Below, one piece after another: positions 22,885 to 32,117 of a stretch of DNA of 64,000 nt. Under the pieces are notes generated by a model. That model was not told the DNA's origin and did not search any database. It saw only the letters and a program-made list of their open reading frames with translations. This stretch comes from an uncultured Stomatobaculum sp. (GTDB lineage Bacteria > Bacillota > Clostridia > Lachnospirales > Lachnospiraceae). Where the stretch lies: NCBI RefSeq assembly GCF_937924975.1, contig NZ_CALEYG010000029.1, forward strand, positions 79,787-143,786, written 5' to 3'. How positions within the stretch are numbered: position 1 is the first letter of the stretch; every line of letters starts with the position of its first letter. Both the position numbers and the translations under genes were made by a program.

Positions 22885-23952
22885 ATGGATCAGGATGCAA
22901 AGAGAAAAGCGCTCGATGAGGCGTTAAAGCAGATTGAAAAGGATTTCGGCAAGGGCGCAGTCATGAAACTTGGCGATCCGAGCAATATGATGAATGTGGA
23001 GACCACGCCGACCGGCTCGCTGAGCCTGGATCTCGCGCTGGGACTCGGCGGCATTCCGAAGGGACGCATCATCGAGGTCTATGGCCCCGAGTCCTCCGGT
23101 AAGACCACGGTCGCATTGCACATGGTCGCGGAAGTGCAGAAGCGCGGCGGTATTGCGGGCTTTATCGATGCCGAGCACGCGCTGGATCCGGTCTACGCAA
23201 AGAATATCGGGGTCGATGTCGACAACCTCTACATCTCCCAGCCGGACACCGGTGAACAGGCGCTCGAAATCACCGAGACCATGGTGCGGAGCGGCGCCGT
23301 GGACATCATCATTGTGGACTCGGTCGCGGCGCTCGTGCCGAAGGCGGAGATTGAGGGCGATATGGGAGACCTCCACGTGGGTCTTCAAGCGCGCCTCATG
23401 AGCCAGGCGCTCCGTAAGCTCACGAGCATTGTCAGCAATACGAACAGCACCGTGGTCTTCATTAACCAGCTGCGCGAGAAAATCGGCGTCATGTTCGGCA
23501 GCCCCGAGACCACGACCGGCGGCAGAGCGCTGAAGTTCTACTCCTCGGTGCGTCTGGATGTTCGGAAGATCGATGTCTTAAAGCAGGGCGGCGAGATTGT
23601 GGGCACGCGCGTTCGCGTAAAGGTTGTGAAGAATAAGATTGCGCCGCCGTTTAAGGAAATTGAGTTCGACATCATGTTCGGCAAAGGCATCTCAAAGGAG
23701 GGTGATATTCTGGACCTCGCGGTCAAGGAGAATATTGTCGAAAAGAGCGGCGCCTGGTTCTCCTATGAGGGCAATAAGATAGGCCAGGGCCGCGAGAATG
23801 CCAAGAGTTTCCTGCACGAGCATCCGGCGCTGGCGGCGGAGATCGAGAATCGCGTCCGCGAAGCGCACGGCCTCGCGCCGGTTGAGACCGAGGCGCTCCC
23901 GGAGGGCGCCGAATTCACACTGCCGCTGACGGAAGAGCGGGATGCGGAATGA
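22885..23952 (+). CDS. recA: Recombinase RecA
   Basis: 355 residues. RecA forms filaments on single-stranded DNA, exchanges strands and triggers LexA self-cleavage. Visible are the Walker A GPESSGKTT, the LDPVYAKNIGVDVDNL segment, the L1/L2 regions (GDLHVGLQARLMSQALRKL, FGSPETTTGGRALKFYSSVR) and the acidic C-terminus. It has its own promoter and SOS box and overlaps recX by four bases, so both respond to DNA damage together. Confidence 0.98.
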   Translation: MDQDAKRKALDEALKQIEKDFGKGAVMKLGDPSNMMNVETTPTGSLSLDLALGLGGIPKGRIIEVYGPESSGKTTVALHMVAEVQKRGGIAGFIDAEHALDPVYAKNIGVDVDNLYISQPDTGEQALEITETMVRSGAVDIIIVDSVAALVPKAEIEGDMGDLHVGLQARLMSQALRKLTSIVSNTNSTVVFINQLREKIGVMFGSPETTTGGRALKFYSSVRLDVRKIDVLKQGGEIVGTRVRVKVVKNKIAPPFKEIEFDIMFGKGISKEGDILDLAVKENIVEKSGAWFSYEGNKIGQGRENAKSFLHEHPALAAEIENRVREAHGLAPVETEALPEGAEFTLPLTEERDAE

Positions 23953-24557
23953 TTATTACGGAAATTCTGCCGCTCGGCGCGAAAAAAAGCAAAGTCCTCA
24001 CCGACGAGGACTTTGCTTTTTCACTTTACCGGGGGGAAGTCAAAAAAATGGAGCTGGAAGTCGGGCGGGAACTTACGGCAGAGTTTTTACAGACGAAACT
24101 TTACCCCTTACTGATTCGCCGCAGTCGGGAGCGCCTGCTCTATCTTTTAAAGCAGAGGGACTACACCGAGGCGGAACTGCGGCGAAAATTCCGCGAAGGC
24201 TTTTATCCGGAAGAAATCGCAGAACTCGCGCTTGACTATGGGCGGAAACTGCACTATGTCGATGACCGCCGCGTCGCGGAGACCTATATCCGGACGCGGA
24301 GCGGCGAGAAAAGTGCACGCTATTTAAAGACCGCACTCTTAAACCGCGGGATCGACAAGGAGCTCATTGAAGAGCTGCTAGAAGAAGAGGCGCCGGATGA
24401 GACCGCGCAAATCTGTCGGGAACTTAAGAAAAGGCACTACGCCGCAGACATCGACAAGAAGGAAGAACAGCGGATTTTTGCGGCACTGCTCCGCAAAGGC
24501 TACTCCTACAGTGCAATTCGAGATGCAATATGCACTTTTACTTGCGATAATTCTTAA
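23949..24557 (+). CDS. recX: Regulatory protein RecX
   Basis: 202 residues with three helical RecX repeats (LLYLLKQRDYTEAELRRKF, ARYLKTALLNRGIDKELIEE, ALLRKGYSYSAIRDAI). RecX binds RecA filaments and limits their activity. Its N-terminus (~55 residues) is an extended arm. The start overlaps the recA stop. Confidence 0.92.
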   Translation: MIITEILPLGAKKSKVLTDEDFAFSLYRGEVKKMELEVGRELTAEFLQTKLYPLLIRRSRERLLYLLKQRDYTEAELRRKFREGFYPEEIAELALDYGRKLHYVDDRRVAETYIRTRSGEKSARYLKTALLNRGIDKELIEELLEEEAPDETAQICRELKKRHYAADIDKKEEQRIFAALLRKGYSYSAIRDAICTFTCDNS

Positions 24558-24570
24558 GATTTGCTAGTAT
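24542..24570 (+). promoter_or_regulatory. Promoter of rny
   Basis: TTGCGA (24542-24547), 17-bp spacer, TAGTAT (24565-24570), beginning inside the last codons of recX. Confidence 0.65.
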
Positions 24571-24646
24571 AGACTTATTGCCCAAAGTGAAAGCGCAATA
24601 TTAAGAAAATAAATTGTACCATGAAAACTGAATAAGGAGGTGCTCT

Positions 24647-26194
24647 GTGTCACAAATCATCATTGCAGTTGTCATCACGGCGGTGATTGTGGCTTTTTTG
24701 AGCTGGAATCTTGCGATTGAACACCGGAAGAAAGACTATGAGAGCAAGATCGGCAGCGCGGAAGTAAAATCCCGAGAGATTATCGAAGAAGCCCTGAAAA
24801 CCGCGGAGACGAAGAAGCGCGAGGCGATGCTCGAAGCCAAGGAAGAAGCGCTCCGGACGAAGAACGAACTGGAGCGGGAGACCAAAGAGCGGCGCGCGGA
24901 GTTACAGCACTATGAGAATCGTGTGCTTAGCAAGGAAGAGAATCTCGACAAGAAGCAGACTTTGCTCGAAAAGCGGGAACAGACCCTGCAGCAGAAGGAG
25001 GAGAGCATTGCGGCGAGAAGCCGTGAGGTGGATTCTCTCTACGACAGGGGGATGGAAGAGCTGGAGCGCATTGCCGGACTTTCGGTTGAGCAGGCGAAGG
25101 AATTCCTGCTCCGCTCGATTGAGGACGATGTGAAGCACGACAAGGCGCGTATGATCCGCGATCTTGAGAGCGCCGCAAAGGAAGAGGCGGACAAGAAGGC
25201 GAAGGAGTATGTGGTCAGTGCCATTCAGCGCTGCGCCGCAGACAGCGTCGCCGAGTCCACGGTATCGGTGGTACAGCTGCCGAACGACGAGATGAAGGGT
25301 CGCATCATCGGCCGTGAGGGCAGAAATATTCGCACGCTCGAGCAGTTGACCGGTGTGGAACTGATTGTCGACGACACACCGGAGGCAGTCGTGCTCTCGG
25401 GCTTTGATCCGGTGCGCCGCGAAATTGCGAAGGTTGCGCTTGAAAAGCTGATTAACGACGGCCGCATTCATCCCGCGCGGATTGAAGAGATGGTCGAGAA
25501 AGCGCAGCGCGAGGTCGATACGCGGATGCGCGAGGCCGGTGAGGCAGCCGTGCTCGAAGTCGGAATCCACAGCATTCATCCGGAGCTTGTCAAACTCATC
25601 GGACGCATGCGCTACCGCACAAGTTACGGGCAAAATGCCCTGCGTCACTCGATCGAGGTTGCGGAGCTGTCCGGTATTCTTGCGGCGGAGGTCGGCGTCG
25701 ATGTGCGCATGGCGAAACGCGCAGGTCTTTTACACGACATCGGTAAGGCGGTTGACCACGAGATTGAGGGTTCCCATGTGCAGCTCGGCGTGGAACTCTG
25801 CCGGAAGTACAAGGAGAACCAGATTGTCATCAACACGGTGGAGTCGCACCACGGCGATGTCGAGCCCGAGAGTCTGATCGCATGTATCGTTCAGGCCGCG
25901 GATACCATTTCGGCGGCGCGCCCGGGCGCAAGACGCGAGACCATTGAGACTTACACGAATCGTCTCGCGCAGCTCGAGGAAATTACGAATTCCTTTGAGG
26001 GCGTCGAGAAATCCTTTGCGGTGCAGGCGGGCCGCGAGGTTCGCATCATGGTCATGCCGGAGAAGATTACGGACGACGATATGGTCATTCTGGCGCACAA
26101 TGTTGCAAAACGCATTGAGCAGGAGATGCAGTATCCGGGCCAGATTCGGGTCAATGTGATTCGCGAATCGCGGGTCCAGGATGTGGCAAAGTGA
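24647..26194 (+). CDS. rny: Ribonuclease Y
   Basis: 515 residues from GTG 24647 with AAGGAGGTG upstream. RNase Y is a membrane-bound endonuclease that starts mRNA decay in Firmicutes. Domains in order: N-terminal membrane anchor (IIIAVVITAVIVAFLSW), long coiled coil (~30-190), KH domain (GRIIGREGRNIRTLEQLTG) and HD domain with the catalytic HDIGKAVDHE and SHHGD. Closes a monocistronic unit with a terminator after it. Confidence 0.97.
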   Translation: MSQIIIAVVITAVIVAFLSWNLAIEHRKKDYESKIGSAEVKSREIIEEALKTAETKKREAMLEAKEEALRTKNELERETKERRAELQHYENRVLSKEENLDKKQTLLEKREQTLQQKEESIAARSREVDSLYDRGMEELERIAGLSVEQAKEFLLRSIEDDVKHDKARMIRDLESAAKEEADKKAKEYVVSAIQRCAADSVAESTVSVVQLPNDEMKGRIIGREGRNIRTLEQLTGVELIVDDTPEAVVLSGFDPVRREIAKVALEKLINDGRIHPARIEEMVEKAQREVDTRMREAGEAAVLEVGIHSIHPELVKLIGRMRYRTSYGQNALRHSIEVAELSGILAAEVGVDVRMAKRAGLLHDIGKAVDHEIEGSHVQLGVELCRKYKENQIVINTVESHHGDVEPESLIACIVQAADTISAARPGARRETIETYTNRLAQLEEITNSFEGVEKSFAVQAGREVRIMVMPEKITDDDMVILAHNVAKRIEQEMQYPGQIRVNVIRESRVQDVAK

Positions 26195-26205
26195 GATAGC
26201 GGGAG

Positions 26206-26244
26206 TGTCCGCGCTCTGTTTTATACAGAGCGCGGGCATTTTTT
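26206..26244 (+). terminator. rny terminator
   Basis: TGTCCGCGCTCTGT (26206-26219) pairs with ACAGAGCGCGGGCA (26225-26238) followed by T's. Confidence 0.85.
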
Positions 26245-26294
26245 GTTTACGGCGGCCATACGGTGCAGTCAGAAAAATGTAAGCTCGTTGTTAT

Positions 26295-26323
26295 TGACGA
26301 TATAGCGGTTATCGGGTATTCTA
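26295..26323 (+). promoter_or_regulatory. Promoter of the secreted repeat protein gene
   Basis: TTGACG (26295-26300), 17-bp spacer, TATTCT (26318-26323); leader of about 100 bases before the gene. Confidence 0.7.
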
Positions 26324-26433
26324 TAAACAGTCCGATTAGAAAAAATGTAGAGAAAGCATCATAAGGACTGGATAAGTTCTGTTCACTTTTTCTGGGGACG
26401 AAAATCGAGAGCGATTCAAAGGGGGAAATGGCA

Positions 26434-27408
26434 ATGAAACATGTCGTAAAGGGAACCGTTCTGGCAGGAGCTCTGATGCTCTTCACAGCGGCATTCGGAA
26501 TGACCGCTTATGCAGACAAAGCGATTAAGACCGTCGGTATCAAGGTGACGGGAACCGTAAACGCGGGCAGTCCGATCGGCGACGAGAAACTGGAAATTAA
26601 GCCGCTGGGCAGCCGCTATACGGTGAATCACTACGAGGTCCTGAACGAGGGCCCGAGCTGGAAGGCGACGGATGTCCCGGACCTCAAGATTCACCTGCAG
26701 GCGGAGGACGGCTACTACTTCCGGGTCAATGCAGCGAGCCAGGTTCACATTGACGGCGCGGAGTATGTGACCGCGACGCGCGAGGACAATGCCTATGCGT
26801 TGATTGTCGAAGTCAAGCTCCCGAGCCTCGCACTGCAGGCTTCGAGCATCAGTGAGGCAAATCTCACGAGCACCACGGCGAGCTGGACCGAGTCCCTCGG
26901 CGCAGGTTCCTACGAGACCAAGTGGAAGAGAGACGGCAAGACAATCGGCGCTGTCAGAACCGTGCAGGGCACCTCGCACGATGTCAGCTCGTTCTTCACC
27001 AAGGCCGGCGTGTATTCGTTCCAGGTGCGCGGCGTGAGTGCACAGAATCCGGATTTCCGCGGACCGTGGACCGAGTCGAACGATATTGTCGTCACAGAAG
27101 AGATGGCAAGCGCACAGCGCGCAAAGAACGCAGCTGCCGAGAGCACAGGCACTTGGGAGGCAAACGGCGACAAGTGGCGCTTCCGGCTGCCGGACAGCAG
27201 CTACGTGAAGGGCGCTTGGAGAAAGATTAACAACGAGTGGTATGTGTTCGACGAGAACGGCTACATGATCACCGGCTGGTTCAAGGACGGCGACAAGTGG
27301 TACTACCTCGACGAGAGCGGCAAGATGCTCTATAACCGCGTGACCCCGGACGGCTACCAGCTCGACATCAACGGTGTCTGGGTTGCACCGCTCGCCAAGG
27401 CACAGTAA
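26434..27408 (+). CDS. Secreted protein with C-terminal cell-wall/glucan-binding repeats
   Basis: 324 residues from ATG 26434 (GGGGGA seven bases upstream; ATG 26428 is too close to it). Signal peptide with cleavage after AYA (FGMTAYADK). A central beta-rich region (~30-215) includes a fibronectin-III-like stretch (LTSTTASWTESLGAGSYETK). The C-terminal ~70 residues hold choline/glucan-binding-type repeats (KINNEWYVFDENGYMITGW, FKDGDKWYYLDESGKMLYN). It is probably attached non-covalently to the cell surface. Own promoter and terminator. Confidence 0.85.
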   Translation: MKHVVKGTVLAGALMLFTAAFGMTAYADKAIKTVGIKVTGTVNAGSPIGDEKLEIKPLGSRYTVNHYEVLNEGPSWKATDVPDLKIHLQAEDGYYFRVNAASQVHIDGAEYVTATREDNAYALIVEVKLPSLALQASSISEANLTSTTASWTESLGAGSYETKWKRDGKTIGAVRTVQGTSHDVSSFFTKAGVYSFQVRGVSAQNPDFRGPWTESNDIVVTEEMASAQRAKNAAAESTGTWEANGDKWRFRLPDSSYVKGAWRKINNEWYVFDENGYMITGWFKDGDKWYYLDESGKMLYNRVTPDGYQLDINGVWVAPLAKAQ

Positions 27409-27427
27409 GACGGATACGGATATTCAT

Positions 27428-27476
27428 AAGACGCTGTATTTTTCAAGCTTTCTTGAAAAATACAGCGTCTTGTTTT
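27428..27476 (+). terminator. Very strong intrinsic terminator
   Basis: Perfect 20-bp stem, 27428-27447 with 27452-27471, four-base loop, then TGTTTTATT. Confidence 0.9.
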
Positions 27477-27549
27477 ATTATGATGAGAAAAGTTTTTCCT
27501 GAGAGAAAGCTTTTTGGAATCCCGAGGACAGGCACAGGAGGAGACTACT

Positions 27550-28632
27550 GTGGAGAAGAAAATTGTTTTGATTCCGGGCGACGGCATAGGTCCGGAAATT
27601 GTGAGAGAAGCAAAGGCTGTGCTCGCTCACGTCGCGGAGAAGTTCGGACATACATTTTCGTTCACCGAAATCGACATGGGCGGCTGCTCGATTGACCGCT
27701 ACGGCGAGCCGCTGACCGATGAAAATCTGCAAAAGGCGAAGGAGAGCGATGCCGTGCTGCTCGGTGCCGTGGGAGGAAACGCTGAGACGTCTCCCTGGTA
27801 CAAGCTGGCACCTTCCCTGCGTCCGGAGGCAGGACTCCTGAAAATCCGGAAGGAACTCGGTCTCTTTGCAAATCTGCGCCCCGCGTTTCTCTATCCGGAG
27901 CTCGCGGCGGCCTGCCCGTTAAAGCCGGAGCAGCTGCGGAACGGCTTTGACCTTGTGATTGTAAGAGAACTCACCGGCGGCCTCTACTTCGGCGAGCGGC
28001 ACACAGAGAAGGTAAACGGCGTCGAGACCGCGGTCGATACTCTGGTCTACACGGAGCCGGAGATTCGGCGCATTGCAATTAAGGCGTTTGAGGCCGCGGC
28101 AAAGCGCAGAAAGTCCCTGATCAGCGTGGACAAGGCAAACGTCCTTGACACTTCGCGCCTCTGGCGGCGGGTCATGGAGGAAGTCGGCAAGGACTATCCG
28201 GAAGTCAAGCTCTCGCACATGCTGGTCGACAATGCGGCCATGCAGCTGGTCTACAATCCGGGACAGTTTGATGTCATCGTGACCGAGAACACGTTTGGCG
28301 ACATTCTGTCGGATGAGGCGAGCATGGTGACGGGCTCTATCGGCATGCTACCGAGCGCGAGCCTGAATGAGACGAAGCTCGGACTCTATGAGCCGAGTCA
28401 CGGTTCCGCGCCGGACATTGCGGGACAGGATAAGGCAAATCCGCTTGCAACCATACTCTCGGCGGCAATGCTGCTCCGCTACTCCTTCGATATGGAGAGT
28501 GAGGCGCGCGCCGTGGAGAGCGCTGTCGCAGCGGTGCTGCGGGACGGCTATCGCACGCCCGACATTTACACCGAGGGCACGAAAAAGGTCGGCACCCGGG
28601 AGATGGGCGCGCTGGTCATGGCCCGCATCTGA
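27550..28632 (+). CDS. leuB: 3-isopropylmalate dehydrogenase
   Basis: 360 residues from GTG 27550, eight bases after AGGAGG (27536-27541). The enzyme oxidises 3-isopropylmalate in leucine synthesis using NAD. Motifs: IPGDGIGPEI at the N-terminus, RELTGGLYFGER (substrate arginines), VDNAAMQL and ENTFGDILSDEAS (metal Asp), EPSHGSAPDIAGQ (NAD). First gene of a branched-chain amino acid set (leuB-ilvD-ilvB) separated from leuCD, which lie 26 kb downstream. Confidence 0.96.
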   Translation: MEKKIVLIPGDGIGPEIVREAKAVLAHVAEKFGHTFSFTEIDMGGCSIDRYGEPLTDENLQKAKESDAVLLGAVGGNAETSPWYKLAPSLRPEAGLLKIRKELGLFANLRPAFLYPELAAACPLKPEQLRNGFDLVIVRELTGGLYFGERHTEKVNGVETAVDTLVYTEPEIRRIAIKAFEAAAKRRKSLISVDKANVLDTSRLWRRVMEEVGKDYPEVKLSHMLVDNAAMQLVYNPGQFDVIVTENTFGDILSDEASMVTGSIGMLPSASLNETKLGLYEPSHGSAPDIAGQDKANPLATILSAAMLLRYSFDMESEARAVESAVAAVLRDGYRTPDIYTEGTKKVGTREMGALVMARI

Positions 28633-28699
28633 AACGAAATCACCTAATTTTTATTTTTGTTACAGCTTGAAAAGATATAGCCAGAAAGAAGGACTTACC

Positions 28700-30376
28700 A
28701 TGTTAAGCGATCACGTCAAGACAGGGATGCAGCAGGCACCCCACCGCTCTTTATTTAATGCACTCGGCTTTACCCCGGAGGAGATGAAGAAGCCGCTCAT
28801 CGGCATCATCTCGTCCTACAACGAAATTGTTCCGGGCCACATGAACCTCGATAAGATTGTCGATGCCGTGAAGCTCGGCGTCGCAGAGGCGGGCGGTATG
28901 CCCGTCGTAGTTCCGGCCATCGCGGTCTGCGACGGCATTGCAATGGGACACACGGGCATGAAGTACTCGCTCGTCACAAGAGACTTAATTGCGGATTCGA
29001 CCGAGTGTCTTGCGAGAGCACATCAGTTTGACGCGATGGTCTGTGTTCCGAACTGCGATAAGAACGTGCCGGGTCTCCTCATGGCGGCAGCGCGCGTCAA
29101 CATTCCGACCATCTTTGTGAGCGGCGGCCCCATGCTCGCAGGCCGCGTGAAGGGCGAGAAGCGCTCGCTCTCCAGCATGTTTGAGGCGGTCGGCGCTTAT
29201 GCGGCCGGAAAGATGACCATAGAGGATGTCTCGGAGTTCGAGGAGAAGGTCTGCCCGACTTGCGGCAGTTGCTCCGGTATGTACACGGCGAACTCGCTGA
29301 ATTGCCTCACCGAGGTGCTCGGTATGGGTCTCCGCGGCAACGGCACGATTCCGGCTGTCTACTCGGAGCGTCTGCGCCTTGCAAAGCACGCAGGCAATCA
29401 GATCATGGAGCTCTACCGGAAGGATATCCGTCCGCGCGACATCATGACCGAGAAGGCGTTCATGAACGCGCTGACCGTCGATATGGCACTCGGCTGCTCG
29501 ACGAACACGATGCTGCATCTCCCGGCAATCGCGCACGAGGCCAAGGTGAACATCGATGTGAATATCGCGAATGAGGTCTCCGCGCGCACGCCGAACCTCT
29601 GCCACCTCGCACCGGCAGGTCACACCTATATGGAGGATCTGAACGAGGCGGGCGGCGTCTACGCTGTCATGAAGGAGCTCTCGAAGAAGAATCTCATCAA
29701 CCTCGACTGCCTGACCGCGACCGGAAAGACGGTCGGCGAGAATATTGAGAACGCATGGAACCTCGACAAGGAGGTCATTCGCCCGATTGAGAATCCCTAT
29801 TCCGAGACCGGCGGCATCGCAATTCTGAACGGCAACATCGCCCCCGAGTCCTGCGTCGTGAAGCGGAGCGCGGTCGCACCGGAAATGTTAAAGCACAGCG
29901 GTCCGGCGCGCGTCTTTGACTGCGAGGACGATGCCATTACGGCCATCAAGGGCGGTAAGATTGTCCCGGGCGATGTCGTCGTGATTCGCTACGAGGGCCC
30001 GAAGGGCGGCCCCGGTATGCGCGAGATGTTAAACCCGACCTCTGCGATTGTCGGCATGGGCCTTGGGTCCACGGTTGCCCTGATTACGGACGGACGCTTC
30101 TCCGGCGCAAGCCGCGGCGCTTCGATCGGCCATGTGGCACCGGAGGCGGCGGTCGGCGGTCCGATTGCGCTGATTCAGGAGGGGGATATCATCGATATCG
30201 ACATCGACAACCACACGCTGAACGCGCGCGTCTCCGAAGAGGAGTTCGCAGAGAGAAAGAAGAACTGGAAGCCGCGCGTCAATGAAGTGGACGGCTATCT
30301 GGTTCGCTATCGCGAGCTTGTGACCGGTGCGCCCCAGGGTGCTGTTCTCTCGGTGGAAGGTTGGAAGCATGACTAA
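28700..30376 (+). CDS. ilvD: Dihydroxy-acid dehydratase
   Basis: 558 residues from ATG 28700 (AGAAGGA upstream). It dehydrates dihydroxy acids to the 2-keto acids of valine and isoleucine synthesis and needs an Fe-S cluster: Cys residues in VCVPNCDKNVPG and CPTCGSCSGMYTANS are present. Also visible are SGGPMLAG and GPKGGPGMREMLNPTSA. It lies 67 bp after leuB and overlaps ilvB by eight bases. Confidence 0.97.
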   Translation: MLSDHVKTGMQQAPHRSLFNALGFTPEEMKKPLIGIISSYNEIVPGHMNLDKIVDAVKLGVAEAGGMPVVVPAIAVCDGIAMGHTGMKYSLVTRDLIADSTECLARAHQFDAMVCVPNCDKNVPGLLMAAARVNIPTIFVSGGPMLAGRVKGEKRSLSSMFEAVGAYAAGKMTIEDVSEFEEKVCPTCGSCSGMYTANSLNCLTEVLGMGLRGNGTIPAVYSERLRLAKHAGNQIMELYRKDIRPRDIMTEKAFMNALTVDMALGCSTNTMLHLPAIAHEAKVNIDVNIANEVSARTPNLCHLAPAGHTYMEDLNEAGGVYAVMKELSKKNLINLDCLTATGKTVGENIENAWNLDKEVIRPIENPYSETGGIAILNGNIAPESCVVKRSAVAPEMLKHSGPARVFDCEDDAITAIKGGKIVPGDVVVIRYEGPKGGPGMREMLNPTSAIVGMGLGSTVALITDGRFSGASRGASIGHVAPEAAVGGPIALIQEGDIIDIDIDNHTLNARVSEEEFAERKKNWKPRVNEVDGYLVRYRELVTGAPQGAVLSVEGWKHD

Positions 30377-32036
30377 GCTGAGCGGCGCGGAAATTGTAAT
30401 CGCCTGCCTCAAGGAACAGGGCGTCGACACCGTCTTCGGTTATCCGGGCGGCGCGATTTTGAATATTTATGATGCACTCTATAAACACAGAGATGAGATT
30501 CACCATGTGCTGACCAGCCACGAGCAGGGCGCCGCGCACGCGGCCGACGGCTATGCGCGCGCGAGCGGCAAAGTCGGCGTGTGCCTGGCAACCAGCGGTC
30601 CCGGCGCGACGAACTTAGTCACCGGCATTGCGAGCGCCTACATGGACTCTTCGCCGATTGTCGCAATCACCTGTAATGTTGCCAACCCGATTCTCGGAAA
30701 GGACTCGTTTCAGGAGATTGACATCACCGGTATCAGCATGCCGATTACCAAGTACAACTTCATTGTCAAAGATGTGCGGGAGCTCGCAGGCGTGTTGCGC
30801 CGTGCCTTTCAGATTGCGCGGAGCGGCCGCCCGGGGCCGGTGCTGGTTGATATCACGAAGGATGTGACGGCGGCGGTGACCGACTATGAGGCAGTTTTGC
30901 CGGTGTCCGAGGCGCTGCGCCCGCTCCCGGCGGAAGAGAAAATCGAAGAAGTGCTTGCGCTCCTCAAAGCCGCGAAAAAGCCCTGCATTATGGCGGGCGG
31001 CGGCGTGATTTTGTCGAATGCCGCAGAGGCGCTCACGGCTTTTGCGCATCGCCTCGACGCACCGGTCTGTTGCACGCTGATGGGCCAGGGTGCTTTTGAC
31101 CAGAACGACCCGCTCTACACGGGTATGGTAGGGATGCACGGCACCAAGACCTCGAACTATACGGTCTCGGACTGCGATTTGCTCGTGGTGGTCGGCGCGC
31201 GCTTTTCCGACCGTGTCGCGGGCAGTCCGAACCACTTCGCGGCCAAGGCAAAGATTTTGCAGCTCGACATTGACGAGGCGGAGGTCAATAAGAACATTCA
31301 TGTCGCGGCCTCCCTGGTCGGCGACGCGGCGGCCTTGCTCACTTGTCTGACAGAGAAACTGCCGGAGCAGCGGCACGCGGACTGGGTCGCAGAGATTCAG
31401 GCGCGGAAGGAGCGTTTCCCGCTGCAAGTCGGCGAGGGGCTCACGGGCCCCCGTGTGATTCGGGAACTCGATCGGCTCACGCCGGACGACGCAATCATCG
31501 TTACCGAGGTCGGCCAGCACCAGATGTGGGCGGCGCAGCACTATGCGTATCACAGCCCGAGAACCTATCTTACGAGCGGCGGCCTCGGTACCATGGGCTT
31601 CGGTCTCGGCGCGGCAATCGGCGCGCAGACGGCGAAGCCGGACAGAGTGGTCGTGAATGTTGCGGGCGACGGTTGCTTCCGCATGAATATGAATGAGCTC
31701 GCGACGGTAGCCCGCGAAGAGCTTCCGCTCATTGAGCTGATCGTCAATAACCATGCGCTCGGCATGGTGCGGCAGTGGCAGACGCTCTTTTATGAGCAGC
31801 GCTACTCGTCGACGGTACTCAGAGACCGGGTGGATTACTGCAAGATTGCGGAGGCGATGGGCATCAAAGCCTACCGCGTGACGACGGTGGAGGAATTGCG
31901 GACAGCGCTCCGCGAGGCTGTCGAGAGCCGGAAAGCGGCCGTACTGGATGTGCTCATTGATTCGGATGAGAAAGTCTTCCCGATGTGCCCGCCCGGCGCG
32001 GATCTGAAGGAAGTTTTTGATGAGAGCGATTTGTAA
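30369..32036 (+). CDS. ilvB: Acetolactate synthase, large subunit
   Basis: 555 residues from ATG 30369. ThDP-dependent enzyme that makes 2-acetolactate/2-aceto-2-hydroxybutyrate. Motifs: catalytic Glu in LTSHEQGAAHAADGYAR, GPGATNLVTGIA, and the ThDP-Mg site GDGCFRMNMNELATVAR with NNHALGMVRQWQ. Unlike the usual arrangement, no ilvN (regulatory subunit) follows; serC comes next after 81 bp. Either ilvN is elsewhere or this enzyme works without it. Confidence 0.95.
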   Translation: MTKLSGAEIVIACLKEQGVDTVFGYPGGAILNIYDALYKHRDEIHHVLTSHEQGAAHAADGYARASGKVGVCLATSGPGATNLVTGIASAYMDSSPIVAITCNVANPILGKDSFQEIDITGISMPITKYNFIVKDVRELAGVLRRAFQIARSGRPGPVLVDITKDVTAAVTDYEAVLPVSEALRPLPAEEKIEEVLALLKAAKKPCIMAGGGVILSNAAEALTAFAHRLDAPVCCTLMGQGAFDQNDPLYTGMVGMHGTKTSNYTVSDCDLLVVVGARFSDRVAGSPNHFAAKAKILQLDIDEAEVNKNIHVAASLVGDAAALLTCLTEKLPEQRHADWVAEIQARKERFPLQVGEGLTGPRVIRELDRLTPDDAIIVTEVGQHQMWAAQHYAYHSPRTYLTSGGLGTMGFGLGAAIGAQTAKPDRVVVNVAGDGCFRMNMNELATVAREELPLIELIVNNHALGMVRQWQTLFYEQRYSSTVLRDRVDYCKIAEAMGIKAYRVTTVEELRTALREAVESRKAAVLDVLIDSDEKVFPMCPPGADLKEVFDESDL

Positions 32037-32117
32037 CTTCAAAATCACCCGAAATATGGTAGAGTAATATTAAGCATTTGTTTCGTTTTGAGGATTCGCA
32101 GACAGAGAGGAGAAAGG

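Noticed and set aside
27472..27549. T-box or leucine attenuator before leuB
   Set aside because: The leader is short and has no T-box sequence, specifier stem or Leu-codon-rich peptide.
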